This document shows, one piece after another, positions 15,607 to 24,878 of a DNA stretch of 30,522 bases. This DNA comes from Peptococcaceae bacterium BRH_c23 (GTDB lineage Bacteria > Bacillota_B > Desulfitobacteriia > Desulfitobacteriales > Desulfitobacteriaceae). The position numbers and the translations under genes were made by a program. The notes beneath the pieces were generated by a model. It saw nothing but the letters and a program-made list of their open reading frames with translations. It searched no databases and was not told where the DNA came from. The DNA lies in NCBI GenBank assembly GCA_000961805.1, contig LADV01000186.1:1-30522 (forward strand), in the 5' to 3' direction. The first letter of the stretch is position 1. Every line of letters begins with the position of its first letter.

Positions 15607-16359
15607 ATGCATTTTGATAAACGTGTGGCTATGATTACGGGTTCAGGCGGCGGAATCGGTGAGGGTGTAGCCAAAAAACTAAGCGAATTAGGGGTTAAAG
15701 TTGTTATTAACGACGTTGACCAGGCAAAAGTAGATCGGGTGGTTCAAGAAATTAACGATAATGGCGGGGAAGCGGTGGGCATAGTCGCTGACATAACGAA
15801 GCTCGATGAAGTGGAAAACATGTTCAAGGCTATCGTAAGTCGGTTTGGAAAAATTGATATATTGGTCAATAACGCTGGGATTGCCAAAGATAGGGCGCTT
15901 AGGAAAATGACTGTGGAAGATTGGGATTCGGTCATTGCCGTAAATCTCAAGGGACAATTTCTGACTTGCAAAATTGCTTCAGAATACATGCGTGAGCAAA
16001 GCTTTGGTCGGATCGTTAATATTTCCTCCCGTGCTTGGTTAGGCGGGCCGGGTCAGGCAAACTATTCTGCTTCCAAAGGGGGAGTTGTAAGTTTGACCAG
16101 GACCTTGGCTTTGGAGCTTGGTAAGAGAGGGATCACGGTGAACTGTATTGCTCCGGGTTTAATCGAAACGCCCTTGTGGGAGACCCTCCCAGATGATGTA
16201 AAGCAGCGGTTGTTAAAGGCGCAACCCACAGGCAAAATTGGTTCTCCAACGGATATAGCCCATGCAGTAGCGTACTTTGCTTCAGATGATGCGAACTATG
16301 TTACAGGACAGACTATTTTTGTTTGCGGTGGTAAAAGTCTGTTTGCTAATATCGGCTAA
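15607..16359 (+). CDS. bbsD: Short-chain dehydrogenase, BbsD-like subunit
   Basis: A 250-residue SDR with TGSGGGIG (11-18), NNAG (88-91), Ser140 or Ser141, Tyr153 and Lys157. It is the presumed active partner in the BbsCD dehydrogenase. ATG 15607 follows GAGGGGGGTGG; the frame stays open further upstream, but that part overlaps bbsC and has no ribosome site. The close similarity to bbsC suggests an in-place tandem duplication that later specialised. Confidence 0.88.
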   Translation: MHFDKRVAMITGSGGGIGEGVAKKLSELGVKVVINDVDQAKVDRVVQEINDNGGEAVGIVADITKLDEVENMFKAIVSRFGKIDILVNNAGIAKDRALRKMTVEDWDSVIAVNLKGQFLTCKIASEYMREQSFGRIVNISSRAWLGGPGQANYSASKGGVVSLTRTLALELGKRGITVNCIAPGLIETPLWETLPDDVKQRLLKAQPTGKIGSPTDIAHAVAYFASDDANYVTGQTIFVCGGKSLFANIG

Positions 16360-16389
16360 GTGGGTAGATATTCGAAAGGGGGGGGACTA

Positions 16390-17634
16390 GTGCAGAATAA
16401 AACAGCGGAGGGGACCGTTTTTAGTAACATGAGGATCGTCGAACTTGCTGGTGAATTAGGTGCTTATACGGGCAAGCTCTTTGCGGATCTGGGGGCTGAC
16501 CTAATTCGTATTGAGGCTATGGAGGGAGATCCTACCCGGTTAGAAAAGCCCTTTTTTAATGAAACCCCTGGAATTGAAAATAGTCTTAGATATCAATATC
16601 TAAACACAAATAAAAAAGGAATTGTATTAGATATAACATCTCCAGAAGGGAAAGAGGTTTTTCTTAAGCTAATCAAAACAACCGATTTGCTAATTGAAAG
16701 CTTTCCTCCCGGACATCTTGAAAGTCTAGGTTTGGGGTATGAAGTACTTTCGGCAATCAATCCTAAACTGGTGCATACTGCCATTACACCCTATGGTCAG
16801 TTTGGGCCTTATAAGGACTATCCTTTTTCAGACTTAACTTGCTTGGCTATGGGCGGAATGTTGTATCTAGCTGGTACCGAGAACGAAAAACCAGCTCAAG
16901 TTCCCGATAAACAGTCCTTTTTTCAGGCGGATTTGTATGCTGCCTATGGAAGTATGGTGGCCTTAATTAATGCCGATCTGACCTTAGAAGGGCAATATAT
17001 TGATGTGTCCATACATGAGAGCGTTGCCACGGCACAAGAGAACGCGATTCAAACTTATGATTTGGAAGGACGGATTCGCCGTGGACTGGGCTTGATAGAA
17101 GCAGGTAATGGAACCTATAAATGTCAAGATGGCTATGTCTATATTGTAGCTGCTATGGGAAGCAATGCTCATTTATGGTACCCCTTAGTGGATTGGATGA
17201 TTGAAGAAAAGATACCCGATGCTGAAGTTTTACGAGGCGAAGAATGGGCAATAAGTGACTATCGAAAAAGAGAAGAATCCATGGAAACATTCAAAATAAT
17301 CTTTGAGAAATTCTCTGCAAAGTATACCAAACAAGATCTTTATCAAGAAAGCCAAAAGCGAAAAGTTGTGATTTATCCAGTTAACACAGCAAAAGACGTT
17401 TTAGAAAACCCTCAACTTAATTATAGAAAGTATTTCAAAGAGAGGTACTCGGAGTCAGTGAACGGTACAATCACCTATCCAGGATGTCCTTACGAATTAG
17501 AGAAGATACCTTGGGAGTTAAAGTGTGGAGCCCCTGCTTTCGGGCAACACACCGCCGAAGTGTTAAGGAACTTGGGTTACTCGACAGACGATATGAAATC
17601 CTTTGTGAAAAGGGGTATCAGCTATGCCAAATAA
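16390..17634 (+). CDS. bbsE: Class III CoA-transferase subunit (BbsE-like)
   Basis: A 414-residue CaiB/BaiF-family protein. With BbsF it moves CoA from succinyl-CoA to the arylsuccinate, giving arylsuccinyl-CoA plus succinate. The N-terminal Rossmann signature ADLGADLIRIEAMEGDP is clear. The Asp in FFQADLYAAYG occupies the position of the catalytic aspartate that forms the acyl anhydride in this family. GTG 16390 is chosen because AAAGGGGGGGG lies 4-5 nt before it; an in-frame GTG at 16360 has no ribosome site. The end overlaps bbsF by 11 bp. Confidence 0.88.
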   Translation: MQNKTAEGTVFSNMRIVELAGELGAYTGKLFADLGADLIRIEAMEGDPTRLEKPFFNETPGIENSLRYQYLNTNKKGIVLDITSPEGKEVFLKLIKTTDLLIESFPPGHLESLGLGYEVLSAINPKLVHTAITPYGQFGPYKDYPFSDLTCLAMGGMLYLAGTENEKPAQVPDKQSFFQADLYAAYGSMVALINADLTLEGQYIDVSIHESVATAQENAIQTYDLEGRIRRGLGLIEAGNGTYKCQDGYVYIVAAMGSNAHLWYPLVDWMIEEKIPDAEVLRGEEWAISDYRKREESMETFKIIFEKFSAKYTKQDLYQESQKRKVVIYPVNTAKDVLENPQLNYRKYFKERYSESVNGTITYPGCPYELEKIPWELKCGAPAFGQHTAEVLRNLGYSTDDMKSFVKRGISYAK

Positions 17635-18844
17635 GCGACCTTTAGAAGGGGTAAGAGTTTGCGATTTTTCCTGGGTAGGCGCTGGTCCGTCCACAACCCG
17701 CCTATTATCGGAATATGGAGCAGATGTTATCCGCCTGGAAAGTAAGTCGAGATTGGATCTCCTTCGTCTAATCGGGCCGTATAAAGACGGCATTGCTGGC
17801 ATCGAGCGGAGTGGTTATTTTAGTAATCGTAATCCTAATAAAAGAAGTATAGATATTAATATGAAAAACCCACAAGCTAGGGATCTAGTCGTTAAACTGA
17901 TCAAAGAAAGCGATATTGTCATTAACAATTTTACTATGGGGGTCATGGAAAAATGGAACCTGGGCTACGAAGAGGTAAATGAGATTAAGCCTGATATCAT
18001 TTATGTCACAATGCCTACTCAGGGTTCAACGGGTCCCCACAAGAACTATATGGGTTTTGGGATAACCATGAATGCGTTGGTGGGGATACATTATCTTACT
18101 GGTTATCCAGATAAGGTACCCTTTGGGATGGGAACGAACTATCCTGACCATGTGCCGAATCCTGTGCATACTGCTTTTGCTATTGCGGTAGCTCTTTTGC
18201 ACCGGCGGAAAACAGGCCAAGGCCAGTTGATCGATGTTTCTCAAACTGAGGCAGCTTTGGCTGTATTACCTACCTCAGTTATGAATTATGCGGCAAATGG
18301 TAAGGTACTAGAGCGACGGGGCAACCGTGACCTAAACGTAGCGCCTCATGGGGTCTATGCCACTAAAGGCGACAGAAGGTGGATTGCGATTGCTGTTTTC
18401 AATCAATCGGAATGGGCAGCTTTATTAAACGTAATGGGAAACTCTGAATGGTCTAATAGCGAAAAGTTTTCTTCTGCGGCAAGTCGTTTGGAAAATCAAG
18501 ATGAGCTTGACGAGATGATTGAAACGTGGACCAATCAACATGAAGCATATCAACTAATGGATCGACTGGCCCAAGCTGGGGTTAGAGCCGGAGTTCTGCA
18601 AAATTCTAAGGATTTGTTGGAAGACCCGCAGCTTAATGAGAGAGGTTTTTGGGCTTACCTAAACCATCAGGAAATGCGCAGACATGTCTATAATGTTTCG
18701 CCAGCTCATCTATCCAAAACTCCCGCGCAATTATATTCGCCTGCCCCACTATTGGGGGAGCATACGGATAGGGTGTTGAAGGAAGTCTTGGGGTTAAGCG
18801 AGGCGGAGATTGTGAAGTTAAGGGAAGAAAAAGTCATTGGATAA
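17624..18844 (+). CDS. bbsF: Class III CoA-transferase subunit (BbsF-like)
   Basis: A 406-residue CaiB/BaiF-family protein, partner of BbsE. The N-terminus has VCDFSWVGAGP and YGADVIRLES. A candidate catalytic Asp lies in NYPDHVPNPVHTAF, ahead of LLHRRKTGQGQLIDVSQ. ATG 17624 lies inside the bbsE end (11-bp overlap), suggesting coupled translation and an equimolar heteromer. In known BbsEF only one subunit type may do the chemistry; both here keep a plausible Asp. Confidence 0.88.
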   Translation: MPNKRPLEGVRVCDFSWVGAGPSTTRLLSEYGADVIRLESKSRLDLLRLIGPYKDGIAGIERSGYFSNRNPNKRSIDINMKNPQARDLVVKLIKESDIVINNFTMGVMEKWNLGYEEVNEIKPDIIYVTMPTQGSTGPHKNYMGFGITMNALVGIHYLTGYPDKVPFGMGTNYPDHVPNPVHTAFAIAVALLHRRKTGQGQLIDVSQTEAALAVLPTSVMNYAANGKVLERRGNRDLNVAPHGVYATKGDRRWIAIAVFNQSEWAALLNVMGNSEWSNSEKFSSAASRLENQDELDEMIETWTNQHEAYQLMDRLAQAGVRAGVLQNSKDLLEDPQLNERGFWAYLNHQEMRRHVYNVSPAHLSKTPAQLYSPAPLLGEHTDRVLKEVLGLSEAEIVKLREEKVIG

Positions 18845-18869
18845 TAGCCTAAACGGGGAGGACAACTTA

Positions 18870-20066
18870 ATGGATTTTAGAATATCGGATGAATATGTAG
18901 CATTAAAAAAAATGGTGCGAAAATTTACCGAAAATGAATTGTTTCCTTTAGAACAAGATGTCATTGACCGTGAGTCAGCAAGGGGCACCAGTGATGCTCC
19001 ATCCTTAGCACCGGAAGTAGAAATGCAATTAATGAAGAGAACTGAGGAATTAGGCTTATGGGGGATTGAGGTTCCCGAAGAATTTGGCGGACAAGATCTG
19101 GGCGCATTGGCCAAAGTTATTGTTGTAGAAGAAATGAATCGATCAATTGTTCAATTTACGTTACCCCCAGATGCTCCAAACCTTAATTTCTTAAAAGAGT
19201 GCTGCACTAAGGAACAATACGATCGATACCTGACGCCTTATGCCACGGGAAAAAAGCGTTCTGCTTTGGCCATGACGGAGCCCAATGCCGGATCAGACGC
19301 ATCTGCTATTGAAACCCGGGCTGATTTTAAAAATGGCAAGTGGATTCTAAACGGAACTAAGGCATTTATCAGTTTTGCACCAAAAGTCGATTTTTTTATC
19401 GTGATTGCCTTATCGGATAGAGAAAAACGCAAAAAAGGCGGATTTACGGCATTTTTAGTGGATAAAGGAACTCCGGGATTGCAGATCGTCCGCAATGTTA
19501 ATACTGTTGGCGATATGTTAGCCTACGAACTCGTTCTCGAAGACGTCGAGTTAGACCCAGGCCAGGTCTTGGGTGAGGTAGGGAATGCATTTATTCCGTT
19601 ACAAAACCGTTTTGGAGTAAGGAGAATGGAGCTTGCTGCTCGGTGCTTAGGTTATGCAGATCGTCTCATTCAGCTGATGATTGAGCAAGCAAATATTAGA
19701 ACGACCTTTGGTAAACCTTTAGCAGATCGGCAGGCAGTTCAGTGGTGGATATCAAATTCAACGATGGAACTGCACGCTGCCCGTTTAATGGTGTATCATG
19801 CCGCTTGGAAAGTTGATCAGGGTCATAAGGATATGCGCAAAGAAGCGGCAATGTTGAAGGTGTATTGTACAGAAATGCTTTCCAAAATTGCTGACCGCGC
19901 TATTCAGGTCCACGGTGGCCTGGGGCTTTCCAAAGAAATGCCAATCGAATATATTTATCGCTTAGTTCGCGTCTTCCGAATTGTTGAGGGCCCCTCGGAA
20001 ATCCATAGGTGGCTACTGGCTAGGGAAATCCTCAAAGACGGTAAACCCTACGATGCATTTAGATAA
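18870..20066 (+). CDS. bbsG: Acyl-CoA dehydrogenase, (R)-benzylsuccinyl-CoA dehydrogenase type (BbsG-like)
   Basis: A 398-residue FAD acyl-CoA dehydrogenase. It has the family signature ALAMTEPNAGSDAS, the C-terminal RAIQVHGGLG, and the catalytic base Glu373 in RIVEGPSEIHR. It oxidises arylsuccinyl-CoA to the alpha,beta-unsaturated E-arylidenesuccinyl-CoA, passing electrons to an electron-transfer flavoprotein not encoded in this window. ATG 18870 follows GGGGAGG; an in-frame TTG at 18837 lacks a ribosome site. It is the seventh gene in the bbs order. Confidence 0.9.
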   Translation: MDFRISDEYVALKKMVRKFTENELFPLEQDVIDRESARGTSDAPSLAPEVEMQLMKRTEELGLWGIEVPEEFGGQDLGALAKVIVVEEMNRSIVQFTLPPDAPNLNFLKECCTKEQYDRYLTPYATGKKRSALAMTEPNAGSDASAIETRADFKNGKWILNGTKAFISFAPKVDFFIVIALSDREKRKKGGFTAFLVDKGTPGLQIVRNVNTVGDMLAYELVLEDVELDPGQVLGEVGNAFIPLQNRFGVRRMELAARCLGYADRLIQLMIEQANIRTTFGKPLADRQAVQWWISNSTMELHAARLMVYHAAWKVDQGHKDMRKEAAMLKVYCTEMLSKIADRAIQVHGGLGLSKEMPIEYIYRLVRVFRIVEGPSEIHRWLLAREILKDGKPYDAFR

Positions 20067-20099
20067 TATACTTGCCAAATTGAAAGGGGTATGAAGAAA

Positions 20100-20867
20100 A
20101 TGGGTGTGCTTTTTAACAAAGAAGGACATGTTGCTTATATTACATTAAACAGGCCAGAACAATTAAATGCCTTAGACCCTGAATCATGGAAGGAACTTCA
20201 TGAAATTTTAAGGATGGCAAAAGCTGATTTGGATATTCGCGTTTTAGTTTTGACGGGGGCAGGTGAGAAGGCATTCTGTACTGGATCGGATCTAAAAAAG
20301 AGTATGCCACCGCAAACCAGTTTTGCTTCAACTTATTTTGACGAGGATAATTTACTGGCTCCTATGGAAATGTGGAAGCCAATCATTTGCGCGATTAACG
20401 GTTATGCAATCGGTGGGGGTTTGGAAATGGCCCTGGCTTGTGATATTCGCATTGCATCTGAGAAGGCCTCCTTTGGTTTGTCGGAGGTTAAGGTAGGTAG
20501 TTTATCGGGATTAGGAGGTACCCAGAGACTGATAAGGGCTATTCCGAAGGCAGTTGCCATGAGAATGCTGCTAACGGGAGATAGGATTGATGCTCAAGAA
20601 GCGTACCGGATTGGTCTGATCAGTGACGTTGTTCCTGCAGATAAGTTAATGGAGACTGCTAAAGCCATAGCTGAAAAGATTGCGTCTAATGCTCCTTTAT
20701 CAGTTAAAGCTGCAAAACAAGCTGTGGTAATCGGAGGAGATTTACCAGTCAAACAAGGTTCTCAACTGGAAGGATTGCTTTGGGGCATATTGCGTGATTC
20801 CGAAGATAGGATTGAAGGACGTGTAGCGTTTGCAGAAAAAAGACCTCCCAAATATAAGGGTAAATAA
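20100..20867 (+). CDS. bbsH: Enoyl-CoA hydratase, arylidenesuccinyl-CoA hydratase type (BbsH-like)
   Basis: A 255-residue crotonase. The oxyanion-hole and catalytic segments are intact: GGGLEMALACDIRIA carries the first Glu and GLSEVKVGSLSGLGG the second. It hydrates the double bond made by BbsG to give the hydroxyacyl-CoA that BbsCD oxidises. ATG 20100 sits 10 nt after AAAGGGG. The ATG at 20091 lies only 1 nt after it and is less likely. This is the last bbs gene. Confidence 0.9.
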   Translation: MGVLFNKEGHVAYITLNRPEQLNALDPESWKELHEILRMAKADLDIRVLVLTGAGEKAFCTGSDLKKSMPPQTSFASTYFDEDNLLAPMEMWKPIICAINGYAIGGGLEMALACDIRIASEKASFGLSEVKVGSLSGLGGTQRLIRAIPKAVAMRMLLTGDRIDAQEAYRIGLISDVVPADKLMETAKAIAEKIASNAPLSVKAAKQAVVIGGDLPVKQGSQLEGLLWGILRDSEDRIEGRVAFAEKRPPKYKGK

Positions 20868-20897
20868 AGAGTGCAACTAAAACTCAAATTTAGAATG

Positions 20898-20938
20898 CTC
20901 ACCTTTTTTGGAGGAAAAAACCTATCCAAAAAGGTGAG
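20898..20938 (+). other. Stem-loop after the bbs operon
   Basis: CTCACCTTTTTTGGA (20898-20912) pairs with TCCAAAAAGGTGAG (20925-20938), with one unpaired T. No T run follows, so it may protect the 3' end of the bbs message rather than stop transcription. Nothing else is seen between bbsH and the next gene. Confidence 0.5.
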
Positions 20939-21092
20939 GTATATAAGAATGAGATGGTTAAATCTTATTTATCAAATGCTTAAATGGCTAATAAAAAATC
21001 AGAATTTTTAGAGTATTTATACAATTAAAAGACGCCGCCTAATTTGTCAAGTTCTTCTTAGAGTAGGATCTTTATGTTTAGGAGGTTTACAA

Positions 21093-21650
21093 ATGATGGA
21101 TGTAATTCGGATTGAAGTTCCATTAAGCCGTGATAAAGTCAGTTTTCTTAAAGCGGGTGATAACGTTCTTCTCAGTGGTACTGTGTATACTGGGATGGAT
21201 GTAGCTCAGCGTAAAATTGTGGAAACGTTAACACGGGGTGACCGCCTTGAGTTTGATTTGTGTGACCAGCTATTTTATTTTGTAAACCCCTCCCCTACAA
21301 AACCAGGGCAGATTATTGGATCTGCTGGTCCGCAAGCTAATGGTTGGATAGATGAGTATTCATTAAAGTTGCTTGAACTGGGAATTACCGGAATTATTGG
21401 TAAGGGACTATGTTCTCAAGGCATAGTTGATGGATTTAAGGAACATGGTGCGGTATTCTTTGGGGCAATTGGTGGAATAGGTGCCTTAATTGCTAAAAAA
21501 ATAATCTCTGCAGAAGTCATTGCCTACCCGGAATTAGGGCACGATGCTATCAATCGTATTGAAATTAAAGATTTCCCAGTTGTCGTTATCGTTGATAGTC
21601 AGGGGAATAATTATTACGAGAGCGCTAAAGCCAAGTACAGAAGAGTCTAG
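21093..21650 (+). CDS. Orphan fumarase beta-subunit-like protein with altered substrate motif
   Basis: The 185-residue protein is a full-length class I fumarase/tartrate dehydratase beta domain. It aligns along its length with residues about 295-472 of the fused fumarase at 1422-2840: both have KAGD-VL-SGT-YTG, SPxKPGQ-IGSAGP, GKG, EVIAYPELG and AKYRR. No alpha partner is nearby. The substrate-binding GPTTSYRMD is replaced by GPQANGWID, losing the Thr and Arg that hold the dicarboxylate in class I fumarases. It is therefore unlikely to hydrate fumarate as standard. It could pair with another alpha chain for a different substrate, or be regulatory. ATG 21093 has the ribosome site AGGAGG. It lies 225 bp after bbsH. 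Confidence 0.85.
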   Translation: MMDVIRIEVPLSRDKVSFLKAGDNVLLSGTVYTGMDVAQRKIVETLTRGDRLEFDLCDQLFYFVNPSPTKPGQIIGSAGPQANGWIDEYSLKLLELGITGIIGKGLCSQGIVDGFKEHGAVFFGAIGGIGALIAKKIISAEVIAYPELGHDAINRIEIKDFPVVVIVDSQGNNYYESAKAKYRRV

Positions 21651-21698
21651 GAATTAAGATTGGGATAATATTGAGCTAGCCGTTTGAATGCGTTTACC

Positions 21699-21727
21699 TT
21701 GACATCCTTTACAAGTCTAGCTAAAAT
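21699..21727 (+). promoter_or_regulatory. Sigma-A-type promoter upstream of pyrG
   Basis: TTGACA, a 17-bp spacer and TAAAAT make a near-consensus promoter. Transcription would start near 21734, giving a leader of about 220 nt before pyrG with a terminator-like hairpin inside it. Confidence 0.8.
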
Positions 21728-21823
21728 AGAACAGTGAGATAAAGAAAAATAGCGAGACACCTATTGAATCGTTGCCCGAGTTGTACCTATACACAAAACA
21801 TAGTCTTTCTGACAGGAAAAATA

Positions 21824-21852
21824 AAAGCTAGTGCGGTTCTCGGACTAGCTTT
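21824..21852 (+). terminator. Terminator-like hairpin in the pyrG leader (possible attenuator)
   Basis: AAAGCTAGT and ACTAGCTTT form a 9-bp stem around GCGGTTCTCGG, followed by the T-rich ATTTATGTGTTTTGTT. It lies downstream of the promoter at 21699 and about 100 bp before pyrG, where B. subtilis pyrG also has an attenuator. Confidence 0.6.
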
Positions 21853-21940
21853 ATTTATGTGTTTTGTTGCAGAAGATAGTCTTGTAAGATAGTCTACTGC
21901 TTGAGAAATAGAGGAACTCTGTTTACATTTAAAGGTCTGA

Positions 21941-23563
<1,623 letters not shown>

Positions 23564-23616
23564 TTCGAAGTTCGAATTAATGTACGATATTCGTGCATCG
23601 TAAGGGTTCATATTTG

Positions 23617-23653
23617 CGAGGCGCGGGGTTCAATATTCGAACCTCGCGCCTCG
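23617..23653 (+). repeat. REP-like extragenic palindrome after pyrG
   Basis: A 15-bp stem, CGAGGCGCGGGGTTC/GAACCTCGCGCCTCG (one G-U pair), encloses AATATTC. It is flanked by TTCGAA-rich DNA (23564-23580 and 23656-23664). It is far more GC-rich than its surroundings and resembles dispersed intergenic palindromes. A fainter TTCGAA-type patch occurs at about 26140-26155. Confidence 0.5.
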
Positions 23654-23668
23654 TACTTCGAACCTCAA

Positions 23669-23720
23669 CAGGAAGAGTTCTGCTAAACCTGGATTAAGGG
23701 TCAAGCATGAACTCTTCCTG
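23669..23720 (+). other. Long-loop inverted repeat upstream of the FemX-like gene
   Basis: CAGGAAGAGTTC (23669-23680) and GAACTCTTCCTG (23709-23720) are perfect 12-bp arms around a 28-nt spacer. TATAAT (23721-23726) follows directly, so the right arm fills the -35/spacer area of a possible promoter. It could be an operator or a pyrG terminator without a T run. Confidence 0.4.
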
Positions 23721-23755
23721 TATAATAGTGAGTTACTGATTAGAGGAGCAAGACC

Positions 23756-24874
23756 ATGGCAAGAATGAAGAGAGGAAGGGGACTGAACCGGATGCCCTAT
23801 GTTGCAAGATGGATCGATAAAAATGAACATATGCGATTTAATGCTTTTTTAGCTAAAGATTCCAAAGGACACGTGCTCCAGTCGTGGGAGTGGGGAGAAA
23901 TTAAGAGCAGGACAGGCTGGGTACCCTGGCGTTTGATAGTCGAAGAAAACAATGAGATCGTTGCAGTGGTCTCTATTCTTGAACGGAAAATACCGGTTAT
24001 AGGGATTCCTATTTTTTACGCTTCACGAGGGCCGGTACTCAACTTAAAAAATAGTGCATTATTAGACTTAGTTTTAAAGGAAATTAAAACGTTAGCTAAG
24101 GCTCGAGGGGCTATTTTCCTAAAAATTGATCCAGATGTGTCTTCTTCAGAAAAAGAACTGGAGCAGTATTTGCTTTCGAGAGGATTCAGATCTGCTGAGA
24201 GCGGCAAGGGTTTTGAAGGGGTTCAACCAAAGTATGTGTTTCGGCTAGATATATCTCCAGATGAAGCAACCCTGCTCGCAAATATGCAACAGAAAACACG
24301 CTATAACATCCGTCTTGCCCAGAAAAAGGGGGTTCAGATCAGGCGAGGAAAACGAGAAGATTTGCCGGAATTTTATCGCGTATTGAAAGAAACGACCGAG
24401 CGCGATCGCTTTTTGGTGCGGGCTTATTCTTATTTTGAAGACCTTTATGATTCCTTGGTCCCGGCGGGCTTAGGGGAATTATTTATCGCCGAATATGAAG
24501 GGAATATTGTAGCCGGAACCTTGGCATTTGTCATAGGGGATAAGGCTTGGTACATATACGGGGCTTCCTCAAACGCTCACCGCAATGTCATGCCGAACTA
24601 TTTAATTCAGTGGGAAATGATTCGGTGGGCAAAATCCCTGGGCTGCACTCTCTATGATTTTCGAGGGGTGCCCGGACATTTAACGGAAGATAATCCACTT
24701 TATGGGCTTTATCGATTTAAGAAGGGATTTAACGGAGAGTATACAGAGTTCATCGGAGAATGGGACCTAGTGTATCGCCCCATGGTTTATTTTCTTTGGA
24801 ACCATCTAGAGCCCATCTATTCTGATTTGTTAAAGGGATTAATCACAAAGCTGCGGCGAATGCGGAGGGGATAA
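23756..24874 (+). CDS. femX: FemX/FemAB-family peptidyltransferase
   Basis: The 372-residue protein has the double-GNAT FemAB layout. The first half includes LQSWEWGEIKSRTGW, the second KTRYNIRLAQKKGV, the family's YxYGASS-like motif as WYIYGASSNAHRN, and YLIQWEMIRWAKSLG. FemX-type enzymes use aminoacyl-tRNA to add the first amino acid of the peptidoglycan cross-bridge to lipid II. The alanine racemase gene starts 4 bp downstream, supporting a cell-wall role. ATG 23756 follows GAGGAGC; in-frame ATGs at 23765 and 23792 are alternatives. The amino acid transferred cannot be read from sequence. Confidence 0.85.
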   Translation: MARMKRGRGLNRMPYVARWIDKNEHMRFNAFLAKDSKGHVLQSWEWGEIKSRTGWVPWRLIVEENNEIVAVVSILERKIPVIGIPIFYASRGPVLNLKNSALLDLVLKEIKTLAKARGAIFLKIDPDVSSSEKELEQYLLSRGFRSAESGKGFEGVQPKYVFRLDISPDEATLLANMQQKTRYNIRLAQKKGVQIRRGKREDLPEFYRVLKETTERDRFLVRAYSYFEDLYDSLVPAGLGELFIAEYEGNIVAGTLAFVIGDKAWYIYGASSNAHRNVMPNYLIQWEMIRWAKSLGCTLYDFRGVPGHLTEDNPLYGLYRFKKGFNGEYTEFIGEWDLVYRPMVYFLWNHLEPIYSDLLKGLITKLRRMRRG

Positions 24875-24878
24875 CGCA

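Noticed and set aside
16990..17015. Another enhancer-like dyad (TGATG-N8-CATGA) inside bbsE
   Set aside because: Its right arm does not match CATC(A/G), it is intragenic and it is not near a sigma-54 promoter.
23669..23720. T-box or other riboswitch before the FemX-like gene
   Set aside because: The region is too short, and no T-box sequence or antiterminator was found; only a simple long-loop inverted repeat is visible.
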